NCBI RefSeq assembly: GCF_008693385.1
Contig: NZ_CP044065.1
Span: 3,224,001 to 3,288,000 of the forward strand
Source of the DNA: Cupriavidus pauculus
GTDB taxonomy: Bacteria > Pseudomonadota > Gammaproteobacteria > Burkholderiales > Burkholderiaceae
Direction of reading: 5' to 3'
Length of the DNA stretch: 64,000 bases
Shown here piece after piece: positions 9,360 through 19,708 of the stretch (positions within the stretch are counted from its first letter, which is position 1; each line of letters begins with the position of its first letter). The position numbers were made by a program, and so were the translations under genes. Below the pieces are notes generated by a model. It saw only the letters and a program-made list of their open reading frames with translations, made no database searches and was not told the DNA's origin.

Positions 9360-9980
9360 TCAGAAAAGCACGCGCCAGCCATCCCTGCGTCGGTGGTTGA
9401 TGTTTTCCACCGACAGTTTGCGTGGCCCCGGGGTCACCGAGATGACATCGCCGGCCTGAATCTCGCCGGGCTTGAGCACGCGCAGATAGACGCCCGTATT
9501 GCCGCTCTGCACCATGTCGCGCACCGCGCGGCCGTAACCCATCGCCGCGTTGAGTTTCGCGGACGGGAGCCGGGGCAGCGCGACCTCCAGCAGCGCGCTG
9601 CCGATGCCCAGGACATCGCCGGCCCATAGCTCGCTCTCGAACAGGCCCTGCACGGTCAGGTTCTCGCCGAGCGCGCCGAAGCCGAGCGGCCGATTGGATT
9701 CCGGCACCCGGGCCTCGCGCCGCAGCGCATTCCACCACGCGTAATGTTCGAACGGATAGAGATAGACCGCGCGGTCGGGACCACCGTGCGCGGTCCGGTC
9801 GGCCTGTTCGTCGCCGGCCAGGCCCAGGCTATGGACCTGCACGGCGATCGGGCGCAACTGCGTGCTGAGCGGATGCTTGCGGATGGCAGACCGGACGATG
9901 GCCTCGGTACCGGCCCCGGCCACGACCAGCGGCAGGGCGGTCCCCACGCTGACAGCGAGAACACGGGCGGATTCGGTCAT
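9360..9980 (-). CDS. MOSC domain-containing protein (YiiM-like)
   Basis: 206 residues. The MOSC core is visible: QADRTAHGGPDRAVYLYPFEHY, then GALGENLTVQGL, then a Cys-poor C-terminal part with GDVISV. YiiM-type MOSC proteins bind molybdenum cofactor and help detoxify N-hydroxylated compounds. The ATG at 9980 is chosen over 10001 because GGAG lies 7 bases upstream of it. The canonical Mo-ligand Cys of some MOSC enzymes is not obvious, so a YiiM-like rather than mitochondrial mARC-like role is suggested. It is a single-gene unit between the RND operon and a dehydrogenase, both in the same orientation. Confidence 0.85.
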   Translation of the reverse strand: MTESARVLAVSVGTALPLVVAGAGTEAIVRSAIRKHPLSTQLRPIAVQVHSLGLAGDEQADRTAHGGPDRAVYLYPFEHYAWWNALRREARVPESNRPLGFGALGENLTVQGLFESELWAGDVLGIGSALLEVALPRLPSAKLNAAMGYGRAVRDMVQSGNTGVYLRVLKPGEIQAGDVISVTPGPRKLSVENINHRRRDGWRVLF

Positions 9981-10114
9981 CGTTGCACTCCGGAACGACA
10001 TCGACGGATCGAGGATGCGACCAGTGTAGCGACGGAAGTGCACGTTTGAATGTGGGCGAACCCACGCGCCCGTGCGTCGGCGGGCGCCGACGCGCGGGCG
10101 TACCCGGATGCGTC

Positions 10115-11137
10115 CTACCGCGAGAGCGCGGGTGTCAGCGCCTTCGGGTTCGCGATGCTGTCGTGCTTGCCCGCGAGCACGTCCAGAATGTTCTGGAACG
10201 CGGTGCGGAAGTAGAGCTCGTAGCTGTCGCGCTCGACGTAGCCGAGGTGCGGCGTGCAGATGCAGTTCTCCATGCGCAGCAGCGCATGGCCCTGCAGGAT
10301 CGGCTCCGACTCGAACACATCGACGGCCGCCATGCCCGGCCGGCCGCGATTGAGCGCCGCCACCAGCGCGTTCTCCTCGATCAGCTCGGCACGGCTCGTA
10401 TTGACGAACAGCGCGGTCGGCTTCATGCGCTGCAGGTCCGCCAGACGCACGATGCCGCGCGTCTCGTCGTTGAGCCGCAGATGCAGGGTCAGCACGTCGC
10501 TGTCCGCAAACAGCTGCTCGGCGGACTCGGCGACGTTGAGGCCGTCGTCGCGGGCCGACTGCTGCGAGCCCTCGCGGCCCCACACGAGCACGTTCATGCC
10601 GAACGCGCGGCCGTAACCGGCCAGCAGCTTGCCGATCTTGCCGTAGCCCCAGATGCCGAGCGTCTGCCCGCGCAGGACCTGGCCGAGGCCGAAGTTCGGC
10701 GGCATGGTCGTCGACTTGAGGCCCGACTGCTGCCACGCCCCGTGCTTGAGGCTGGCGACGTACTGCGGAATCCGCCGCTGCGCGGCCATGATCAGCGCCC
10801 ACGTCAGTTCGGCCGGCGCCACCGGCGAGCCCGTGCCTTCGAGCACCACCACACCGCGGTCGGTGCAGGCCTCGAGGTCGATATGCCCGCCCTGGCCGCC
10901 CACGCGGCCGGTCTGGCTGATGATCTTGAGCTTGGGCAGCTTCTCCAGAAGCTGGCGCGTGACACGCGTGCGCTCGCGGATCAGCACGAGCGCTTCCACG
11001 TCGGACAGGCGCGCGGCCAGCTGGCCCACGCCCTTCACGGTATTGTTGAAGACCTTGACGTCGTGGCCTTCCAGCAGCGCGAAGCAGGGCAGCTTCCGCA
11101 CGGCGTCCTGGTAATCGTCGAGAACGGCAATCTTCAT
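10115..11137 (-). CDS. D-2-hydroxyacid dehydrogenase (NAD-dependent)
   Basis: 340 residues of the D-isomer-specific 2-hydroxyacid dehydrogenase family. The Rossmann motif is LGIWGYGKIGKLLAGYG, the catalytic Arg lies in FVNTSRAELI, and the catalytic His in CTPHLGYVERDS; the Glu lies between them. It starts MKIAVLDDYQDAV, a typical N-terminus for PGDH-like enzymes, so the ATG at 11137 is used rather than the longer frame. Substrate is not certain (glyoxylate, hydroxypyruvate or phosphoglycerate are possible); it is not SerA because no ACT domain follows. Confidence 0.88.
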   Translation of the reverse strand: MKIAVLDDYQDAVRKLPCFALLEGHDVKVFNNTVKGVGQLAARLSDVEALVLIRERTRVTRQLLEKLPKLKIISQTGRVGGQGGHIDLEACTDRGVVVLEGTGSPVAPAELTWALIMAAQRRIPQYVASLKHGAWQQSGLKSTTMPPNFGLGQVLRGQTLGIWGYGKIGKLLAGYGRAFGMNVLVWGREGSQQSARDDGLNVAESAEQLFADSDVLTLHLRLNDETRGIVRLADLQRMKPTALFVNTSRAELIEENALVAALNRGRPGMAAVDVFESEPILQGHALLRMENCICTPHLGYVERDSYELYFRTAFQNILDVLAGKHDSIANPKALTPALSR

Positions 11138-11564
11138 CGGTGACTCTTTGACTTCAGCGAAGCTTGGTGCGCGCGGCAACAGAGCCGCGGCGCGCCGGAC
11201 AGTATGGTTGGCATCCAGATCGCGCAGCAATCTCATCGACAATATTGTCTTTGGCAATGCTGCGCAGCAAAAAACAGCGAGGTGCAGCAGTGGTATCCTT
11301 GCCCGCTCCTGTCAACACCTACACACGCGATGGTCGAGCCATGCTCCCATTGTGAAGTGTGTGGACTGTCGCCGGACAAAGCCGCGCCGCACCCGAGGAC
11401 GGGCGAAGCGCAACTTTATCGCAGCCGCAGCGACCGCCGCGATATTTTGCTGGGAATTCGCCGTCCCGGAGTTGTAACGGGATGTGACGATTGAGGCGAT
11501 GTGCATCATGCCAAACACCGGCGTGGCTTTGCCAGAATTCTTTAGTCGCTTTGGAGTAACCACA
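11138..11564. other. Divergent intergenic region, D-hydroxyacid dehydrogenase / pckG
   Basis: 427 bases without a convincing gene. It holds promoters for both flanking genes. The perfect palindrome GACAATATTGTC lies at 11236-11247. The frame of pckG stays open back to an ATG at 11484, but this extension has no family similarity and pckG has a good ribosome site at 11553. Confidence 0.6.
11236..11247. promoter_or_regulatory. Perfect 12-base palindrome, candidate operator
   Basis: GACAATATTGTC, about 100 bases before the D-hydroxyacid dehydrogenase start and about 320 before pckG. The dyad size and TTGTC half-sites fit a GntR-like regulator, but no regulator gene is adjacent. Confidence 0.35.
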
Positions 11565-13418
<1,854 letters not shown>

Positions 13419-13441
13419 GGCATCGCGACGGCAGGAAACGA

Positions 13442-13467
13442 AACGGCCCCTCTGGGGGCCGTTTTTT
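13442..13467 (+). terminator. Intrinsic terminator after pckG
   Basis: AACGGCCCC / GGGGCCGTT stem with a short loop and six T. It can also serve the convergent dctM gene on the other strand, though the T tract favours pckG. Confidence 0.85.
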
Positions 13468-13481
13468 ATTGGCGCGGTCGC

Positions 13482-15407
13482 CTACCGGTACAACACCTCG
13501 GGCAACCATAACCCGATGCCCGGAAAAATATAGAGCAGCGCGAGCGCGATCAGCTGGATGCCCATGAACGGCAGCATGCCGACAAAGATCTGGTTCAGCG
13601 TCACGTGCGGCGGCGCCACGCCCTTGAGGTAGAACGCCGCCATCGCCACCGGCGGCGAGAGGAACGCGGTCTGCAGGTTCAGCGCGACGAGCAGCCCGAA
13701 GAACAGCGGATCGATGCCGAAGTTATCGAGCAGCGGGATGAAGATCGGCATGAAGATGATGATGATCTCCGTCCATTCGAGCGGCCAGCCCAGCAGAAAG
13801 ATGATGATCTGCGCGAGGATCATGAACTGCACGGGCGTCAGGTCCATCGACAGCACCCACGCCTCGACCAGCGCCTGCCCGCCCAGCAGCGCGAACGCGG
13901 CCGAGAAGATCGACGACCCCACGAACAGCCAGCACACCATCGCGCTCGTCTTGACGGTGAGGAACACCGACTCGCGTACGACGTTGTAGTTGAGCTGCCC
14001 ATACGCGGCTGCCAGCAGCGCGCCGCCGAGCGACCCCACCGCCGCGGCCTCCGTCGGCGTGGCAAGGCCGAACACGATGGAGCCAAGCACGGCGATGATC
14101 ATCACCGCGAGCGGGAAGAACGAGGACAGCAGCAGCTTGAAGATCTCGAGCCGCGCGAAACTGAAGTACCAGTAGAACACCACGAGGCCTAGCGCGACCA
14201 CGGCCAGCGTGATCCAGAACCACATCGGTGCCGGCGTCGCCGGGGCATCTGCCTCGGCCGCGGGCGTGGACACGGCCGGCGCCATGTCCTGCGGCGTGAC
14301 GGGCTTCGGCGTGACCGCGGGTGCGGCGTCCTGTGCGGGAGACAGGGCCGAGGCATCGCTCTCGCCCGGCGGGGCCTGCAGCGAATCGAACGACGATGTC
14401 TCGCTCTCGCCGACCGCGCCCATTTCCACGGCACCGCCGACGCTCGCGACGGACTTCGGCGCGGTGACCGCCGCGTACATCAGGCTCATCGCCACCGCCA
14501 CCGCGAACGCGGGCATCAGCACCACGCCAAGCTGCCGCATCACGTAGCCCACGGGCACGTCGGCATTGCGGCGGCCCTTGAGCGCGCCGAGCAGCGCGGG
14601 CAGCGCGCGACGGCTCACGGTATCGCGCAGCGTGGCGGCGAACGTCGTGAGCGGAATCACACGGTCCTCGGCGGCCAGCGGCGGCGCGAGCGACGGCTTG
14701 ATCCTGGCGATGAGGATCGCGTAGAGGATATAGAGCCCCGCCAGCATCAGGCCGGGGAAGAACGCGCCCGCGTAGAGCTGCACGACCGAGACCCCGGCCG
14801 TCGCGCCGTAGACGATCAGCAGCACCGATGGCGGAATCAGGATGCCGAGGCAGCCGCCGGCCGTCACCGCGCCCGCCGACAGCTGCGTGCTGTAGCCCGC
14901 GCGCAGCATCGCCGGAAACGCGAGCAGCCCCATCAGCGTCACCACCGCGCCGACGATGCCGGTGGCGGTGGCGAACACCGCGCACGTGATGAGCGTGGCC
15001 ACCGCGAGCGAGCCCGGCAGCCATGCAAGCGCCAGATGCAGGCTGCGGAACAGCTTCTCGATCAGGTTCGCGCGCTCGACCAGATAGCCCATGAACACGA
15101 ACAGCGGAATGGAGATCAGCACGTCGTTGGTCATCACCGCGTACGCGCGCTGCACCATGAGGTCGAGGGTCTGCTCCACCGCGATATCGGGGTTCGCGTG
15201 CCGGTACGCGAGCCAGGCGAACAGCACGCCCATGCCCATCAGCGTGAACGCGGTGGGAAATCCGAGCATGATCGCGACCACGATCAGCGCGAGCATCAGC
15301 AGGCCGAGATGGCCGTTGGTCCACATCGAGGGCGCGGGCATGAACCACACGACCGCGCCGACGATCAGCACCATCAGCGTGATACCGAACCACAGTTCCT
15401 TTCTCAT
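13482..15407 (-). CDS. dctM: TRAP transporter large permease, extended form
   Basis: 641 residues, against about 430 for a standard DctM. The N-terminal half (GFPTAFTLMGMG, AGYSTQLSAGAVTAGGCLGILIPPS) and the C-terminal part (FGLATPTEAAAVGSLGG, GMLPFMGIQLIALALLY) are conserved DctM blocks. Between them, from roughly residue 255 to 425, is an extra region containing a membrane stretch, a long Ala/Pro/Ser/Thr-rich linker and a further pair of membrane segments. The reading frame is uninterrupted, so the insert is real. The ATG at 15407 overlaps dctQ by 4 bases. It forms the sodium-coupled membrane channel with DctQ and DctP. The substrate is probably an organic or keto acid. Confidence 0.9.
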   Translation of the reverse strand: MRKELWFGITLMVLIVGAVVWFMPAPSMWTNGHLGLLMLALIVVAIMLGFPTAFTLMGMGVLFAWLAYRHANPDIAVEQTLDLMVQRAYAVMTNDVLISIPLFVFMGYLVERANLIEKLFRSLHLALAWLPGSLAVATLITCAVFATATGIVGAVVTLMGLLAFPAMLRAGYSTQLSAGAVTAGGCLGILIPPSVLLIVYGATAGVSVVQLYAGAFFPGLMLAGLYILYAILIARIKPSLAPPLAAEDRVIPLTTFAATLRDTVSRRALPALLGALKGRRNADVPVGYVMRQLGVVLMPAFAVAVAMSLMYAAVTAPKSVASVGGAVEMGAVGESETSSFDSLQAPPGESDASALSPAQDAAPAVTPKPVTPQDMAPAVSTPAAEADAPATPAPMWFWITLAVVALGLVVFYWYFSFARLEIFKLLLSSFFPLAVMIIAVLGSIVFGLATPTEAAAVGSLGGALLAAAYGQLNYNVVRESVFLTVKTSAMVCWLFVGSSIFSAAFALLGGQALVEAWVLSMDLTPVQFMILAQIIIFLLGWPLEWTEIIIIFMPIFIPLLDNFGIDPLFFGLLVALNLQTAFLSPPVAMAAFYLKGVAPPHVTLNQIFVGMLPFMGIQLIALALLYIFPGIGLWLPEVLYR

Positions 15408-16021
15408 CGCGCGGTGCTCTCCACGGTAGGGTCCGCCCTGGCGGCCAGCGGTTCTTCCTTGCCGACCATCTGCTTGAGCTTGTCGACATCGACCTCCTCG
15501 ACATCCTCTTCCCGCCGCGGCCAGTCGCCATGCATGAGGCAGAGCACGCAACGGATGACCTCGGCCACGCCCTGCAGCAACAGCAGCGCGCCCGCCACCG
15601 GTATCACGGCCTTGAACGGATAGATCGGCGGACCGTCGGCGGCGATCGACGAGTGCTCGTTCTGCGCGAGCGAGACCTCGAAGAAATCGAGGCCCGCCCA
15701 GGCGAGCGCGATCACGCCGGGAAAGAAGAACACGAGATACAGCACGAGGTCGATCGCGGCCTGCGCGCGCGGTGACAGAAACCCGTACAGGATGTCGCCG
15801 CGCACATGCCCGCGCTTGGCCAGCGTGTACGCGCCGCCGAGCATGAACAACGCGCCGTACAGCATGTTGCTCGCGTCGAACACCCACGCGTGCGGCGTCC
15901 CCAGCGCGTAGCGCGAGAACACCTCGTAACTGATCATCAGCGTAAGCGCGATGATCAGCCACGAGGCGGCCTGTCCCACGAGGGTACTGATCTTGTCGAT
16001 ACCCAGCAGCAGTGTTTGCAC
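15404..16021 (-). CDS. dctQ: TRAP transporter small permease
   Basis: 205 residues with four predicted membrane helices and the DctQ signature region (SWLIIALTLMISYEVFSRY, HAWVFDASNMLYGALFMLGGAY, LAKRGHVRGD). The C-terminal tail after the last helix is acidic (EEDVEEVDVDKLKQM). It lies between dctP and dctM, overlapping dctM by 4 bases. It is the small membrane subunit of the TRAP carrier. Confidence 0.92.
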   Translation of the reverse strand: MQTLLLGIDKISTLVGQAASWLIIALTLMISYEVFSRYALGTPHAWVFDASNMLYGALFMLGGAYTLAKRGHVRGDILYGFLSPRAQAAIDLVLYLVFFFPGVIALAWAGLDFFEVSLAQNEHSSIAADGPPIYPFKAVIPVAGALLLLQGVAEVIRCVLCLMHGDWPRREEDVEEVDVDKLKQMVGKEEPLAARADPTVESTAR

Positions 16022-16055
16022 GAGACCGCTCCCCAGATAGGGCAGGAAGGAAAAG

Positions 16056-17228
16056 TCAGCCGCTCTTCTTCGTGGAGAAGTAATACGACGAGGCCATCCG
16101 GTAATCGACGTTGGTGTCGTTCTGCCAGCGCGTGCTGCGCTGCGCGAACGCCTTCATCGAGTCGTTGACCTTCTTGAACATCGGGTTTTCCTTCTCCTTG
16201 CGCGCGACGATCTCGTCCCAGACCTTCAGCTGCGCCTGCAGCACCGAGTTCGGCGTCGCGTAGAACTTCACCCCCTGTTCCTGCAAGGCCTGATAGTCTT
16301 TCGAGTACCGGTCGATCGCCTTCATCGACATCTCCGCGGAGCTCGCATCGACGGCATTGGCGATGACCGCGCGCAGCTTCGGCGAGAGTGCGTCGTAGCG
16401 CTTCTTGTTGAACAGCACCTCGAACTGCTCCGAGCACTGGTGGAAGCTGCGCAGCATGCAGACCTTGGACACGTCGGGGAAGCCGAGCGCGCGATCGGAG
16501 CTCGCGTTGTTGAACTCGGCCGCATCGAGCAGGCCGCGGTCCATCGCCGGCACGATCTCCGCGCCGGGCAGCGCGTTCACGGCCGCGCCGAGACCCGTGA
16601 AGATATCGATCGACAGGCCCACCGTGCGGAACTTGAGCCCCTTGAAGTCATCGGGCTTCGTGATCGGCTTCTTGAACCAGCCGAGCGGCTGGGTCGGCAT
16701 CGGTCCGTACATGAACGAGACCACGTCGAGGTTCAGGCTGCGGTAGATCTCCTCCTGCAGCTCCTTGCCGCCGCCGAACTTGTGCCACGCGAGCACCATG
16801 TTGCCGTCCATGCCCCAGGCGGGACCGGACCCCCACAACGCCAGCGCCGAGTTTTTGCCGTACCAGTAGGCGATCACGCCATGGCCGCCGTCGAGCGTGC
16901 CCTTGTTCACCGCGTCGATCAGGTCGAACGCCTTGACCACGGCACCGGCCGGCAACAGCTCGATGCGCAGCTCGCCGCCGGACATGTCGTTGACCTTCTT
17001 GACGAAGTCGCCGGCGAACTCGTGGAAGATGTCCTTCGTGGGCCAGGTGCTTTGCCACCGCATGCTCACCGGTCCCTGTGCCTTCACGATCGCGGGGAAA
17101 CCCATCGTCGCCACGCCCGTCGCCGCGGCGGCGGCGCCTCCGAGGAATCCGCGGCGCGATGGCGCCGCGGCGCCCGTACCCGTTCCCTCCACGACAACGA
17201 CCTTGCTGCCTTTGCGCCTTGCTGCCAT
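16056..17228 (-). CDS. dctP: TRAP transporter substrate-binding protein with Tat signal
   Basis: 390 residues. The N-terminus has a basic stretch then SRRGFLGGAAAAATG, a twin-arginine export signal. The mature domain shows DctP features: MRWQSTWPTKD, GGELRIELLPAGAVVKAFDLIDAV and GLKFRTVGLSIDIFTGLG. The ATG at 17228 is used because AGGGGAG precedes it by 6 bases; an earlier in-frame start adds 43 residues with no export signal. First gene of the dctPQM operon. Family members of this size bind alpha-keto or other monocarboxylic acids, but the ligand is not proven here. Confidence 0.92.
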   Translation of the reverse strand: MAARRKGSKVVVVEGTGTGAAAPSRRGFLGGAAAAATGVATMGFPAIVKAQGPVSMRWQSTWPTKDIFHEFAGDFVKKVNDMSGGELRIELLPAGAVVKAFDLIDAVNKGTLDGGHGVIAYWYGKNSALALWGSGPAWGMDGNMVLAWHKFGGGKELQEEIYRSLNLDVVSFMYGPMPTQPLGWFKKPITKPDDFKGLKFRTVGLSIDIFTGLGAAVNALPGAEIVPAMDRGLLDAAEFNNASSDRALGFPDVSKVCMLRSFHQCSEQFEVLFNKKRYDALSPKLRAVIANAVDASSAEMSMKAIDRYSKDYQALQEQGVKFYATPNSVLQAQLKVWDEIVARKEKENPMFKKVNDSMKAFAQRSTRWQNDTNVDYRMASSYYFSTKKSG

Positions 17229-17466
17229 GACTGTCTCCCCTGCTGTTGGTTTGGACCGACACGAAATGCCTGGCCGTCGCCATGCCGCGCGGGCGAAAGC
17301 GCCCACGCCGCTGGCAAACGTCAACAATGGAACGGAAAGAATCGGTGCGAGGCGCATGCGCGCCGCATGTCTGCGACGCGTGGAGACATTAGAGGCAATC
17401 TCCTTGGCCTTTGGTTGTATTGATCTTAGGAAGCGCGCATCACGTCAACAATGTAGGGAATACCCT

Positions 17467-18153
17467 TCAGACCTGACTGCTCTCGTGTTCGGGGGTCCCG
17501 CTCGTGCCTAATTGCTGCACTGCATACTTGACGAGACCGGCGCGGCCTTCGATGCCGAGCTTGCGCTTGAGGTTCAGTCGATGGGTCTCGACCGTGCGCA
17601 CGGAGACGCCGAGATTCGCGGCGATTTCCTTGTTGGCGAGGCCGCGCCCGATGCCGTTGAGGATGTCGCGCTCGCGCGGCGTCAGCGCGTCGAGCGGGCT
17701 TCCCGACTGCTCCGCCATCGCGCGCGCGATACGCGCGCTGTAGAACACGCGTCCCGCGAGCACGGCCTGGATTGCCGCGAGCAGTTCGTCGGCCGGCGCG
17801 TCCTTGAGCACGTAGCCGCGCGCGCCCGCGCGCACCGCCTGCCGCACGTACTCGAGGTTGTCGTGCATCGATACGATCAGCACCGCCAGCTCGGGGTACG
17901 CATCGTGAAGCGCGCCCGCCAGCGCGATCCCGCCCATGCCGCGCATGCCGATATCGGTAATCACGAGTTCGGGCAGGTTCGCCTCGCCGGCCCGCGCGAG
18001 CCACGCGAGCGCGGCCTCGCCATCGTCGGCCTCGCCGACCACTTCGAGCCCTGGCTGCAGCGTCAGATGCATGCGCATGCCGTCGCGCACGAGCGCGTGG
18101 TCGTCGATCAGCAGTACGCGCGCCGGCGCGGCGGCATCCGAAAACACATTCAT
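17467..18153 (-). CDS. NarL/LuxR-family response regulator
   Basis: 228 residues. The receiver domain (VLLIDDHALVRDGM) carries phospho-acceptor Asp67 in VITDIGMRGMGG. The C-terminal LuxR helix-turn-helix is LTPRERDILNGIGRGLANKEIA followed by VSVRTVETHRLNLKRKL. It overlaps the upstream histidine kinase by 4 bases (ATGA type), so the two are a cognate pair. Divergent from cstA-ybdD, with two palindromes in the shared promoter region that are the obvious candidate binding sites. Confidence 0.93.
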   Translation of the reverse strand: MNVFSDAAAPARVLLIDDHALVRDGMRMHLTLQPGLEVVGEADDGEAALAWLARAGEANLPELVITDIGMRGMGGIALAGALHDAYPELAVLIVSMHDNLEYVRQAVRAGARGYVLKDAPADELLAAIQAVLAGRVFYSARIARAMAEQSGSPLDALTPRERDILNGIGRGLANKEIAANLGVSVRTVETHRLNLKRKLGIEGRAGLVKYAVQQLGTSGTPEHESSQV

Positions 18154-19559
18154 GACGGCGAGATATCGGAAGATTCTGGGGAGGGTGTCACGGCTGCCAC
18201 GGGAGTGACGCGCGGCAGCGACGCCACGAGGCGCGTCCCCGCGAGACCGGAGGCGATGTCGAACGACCCGCCGAGCGCGGCCATGCGCTCGCGCAGGTTG
18301 CGCAGGCCGATGCCGCGGTTCGGGTCCATCTGCATGCGCGCGACGTCGAAACCCGCGCCATCGTCACGGACCGTGAGGCGCGTGGCATCGTCCGCGAAAT
18401 CGAGCGTCACGAACACGCGACGCGCATGCGCATGGCGTTCGACGTTGGTCAGCGCTTCCTGCGCGATGCGGAACAGCGCGGTGGCCTGCTCCTCGGGCAG
18501 CTCGCGCGGCGTGCCGTGCTGCGTCACCTCGACCTGCAGCGCGCTGCCTTCCTGCATCTCGCGCGCCAGATGCTGCAGTGCCGCGTGCAGGCCCAGATCG
18601 TCGAGCAGGGCGGGGCGCAGGTTGCGCGCGACGCGGCGCACTTCGTTGAACACGGTGTCGAGGCGGTTCAGCGCCATGCCGAGCACGGGCACCACGGACG
18701 CGCTTTCGGCGGGCGCGAGGCGCAGCCGGTTGGCCGCGGTCTCGAGTACGAGCTTCACCGACACCAGTAACTGGCTCACGCCGTCATGGAGCTCGCGCGA
18801 GAGCCGCGCGCGTTCCTGTTCCTGCGACTGCACCACGCGTTGCGCAAGCTGCCGCAGCTTGGCGTCGGCCTCGCGATGCTCGCTGACGTTCAGCGCCAGC
18901 CCGCTCGCGGCGACGAGCAGGATGCTGATGGCCGCGATCACGCCAATCCATGCCATGGTGTCGCGGATATCGATCGCCGCGCGCGCGTCCAGGCGCCGCA
19001 ACGTCTCCTCGACGTCGTCGAGGTAGATGCCGGTGCCGACCATCCAGTTCCATTCGGGTACGGCCACCACGTAGCCGAGCTTCGGCGCCACCTGCTGCGA
19101 CGACGGCTTCTTCCACAGGTATCGCACGGAACCGCCGCCCTTCGACGCGGCCTCGATGAGCCTCTGGATGGTCAGCGCGCCCTCGGGGTCGCGCATCAGC
19201 CAGAGATCCTGCCCCACGAGCTCTGGCTGGCGCGGATGCATGAGGTTGCGGCCCTGCATGTCGTAGAGGAAGAAGTAGCCGTCCGGACCGTAGTCGAGGC
19301 GCGCCAGCGCCTCCATCGCGGCCTGGCGCGTGGCCGCGTCGTTGCGGCCCGAGCGCAACATCGGCGCGATCGTGCTCTGCGCCAGCTCCACGTAATGCCG
19401 GAGTTCCATTTCCTTGCTCTGGAGGTACGCGGCCTCCACCAGCGCGCGCTCGTGGCGGGCGAGCGCGGTGGCCTGATAGCGCACCGCCAGCGCGATGCCG
19501 AGCATCGCCACCGCGAGGGGCGCAACGGCGAGCAAGAGGATCTTCTGACGCAGTTTCAT
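18150..19559 (-). CDS. Cache-domain sensor histidine kinase (HisKA_3 type)
   Basis: 469 residues from the ATG at 19559; a TTG start at 19589 would add 10. A membrane segment at the N-terminus is followed by a single-Cache (SMP_2) periplasmic sensor ending in VAVPEWNWMVGTGIYLDDV, a second membrane segment (WIGVIAAISILLVAASGLAL), a coiled linker, HisKA_3 with LSRELHDGVSQLLVSVK, and an ATPase domain with RDDGAGFD and GIGLRNLRERM. This architecture is found in sensors of small organic acids such as pyruvate. Given the divergent cstA, a pyruvate or peptide signal is plausible. Confidence 0.92.
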   Translation of the reverse strand: MKLRQKILLLAVAPLAVAMLGIALAVRYQATALARHERALVEAAYLQSKEMELRHYVELAQSTIAPMLRSGRNDAATRQAAMEALARLDYGPDGYFFLYDMQGRNLMHPRQPELVGQDLWLMRDPEGALTIQRLIEAASKGGGSVRYLWKKPSSQQVAPKLGYVVAVPEWNWMVGTGIYLDDVEETLRRLDARAAIDIRDTMAWIGVIAAISILLVAASGLALNVSEHREADAKLRQLAQRVVQSQEQERARLSRELHDGVSQLLVSVKLVLETAANRLRLAPAESASVVPVLGMALNRLDTVFNEVRRVARNLRPALLDDLGLHAALQHLAREMQEGSALQVEVTQHGTPRELPEEQATALFRIAQEALTNVERHAHARRVFVTLDFADDATRLTVRDDGAGFDVARMQMDPNRGIGLRNLRERMAALGGSFDIASGLAGTRLVASLPRVTPVAAVTPSPESSDISPS

Positions 19560-19610
19560 GGGTCCGGGGGTAAACACCGACGCCCGCAAGGCCGCGTGTC
19601 ATCGTCGGCC

Positions 19611-19646
19611 TGCGTAGTACTACGCAGGCGCGCTGCGTAGTTACGC
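19611..19646. promoter_or_regulatory. Paired palindromic operators before cstA
   Basis: TGCGTAGTACTACGCA (19611-19626) is a perfect 16-base palindrome. GCGTAGTTACGC (19635-19646) repeats the same GCGTA half-site around a 2-base centre. The centres are 22 bases apart, two helical turns. They lie between the kinase/regulator genes and cstA, 63-98 bases before the cstA start. This is the arrangement expected for a dimeric LuxR-type regulator binding cooperatively. Confidence 0.65.
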
Positions 19647-19708
19647 GCTTGTGTGGGCAGGGGCGGGTATCAATACTACACGCCGTAAAAAGAGGAGACC
19701 TTTCACAC

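Noticed and set aside
11484..11564. N-terminal extension of PEP carboxykinase
   Set aside because: No similarity to the family and a better ribosome site directly precedes the ATG at 11565.
13482..15962. A frameshift or sequencing error joining dctQ and dctM, suggested by the 826-codon open frame
   Set aside because: dctQ is complete in its own frame and dctM has its own ATG with a 4-base overlap.
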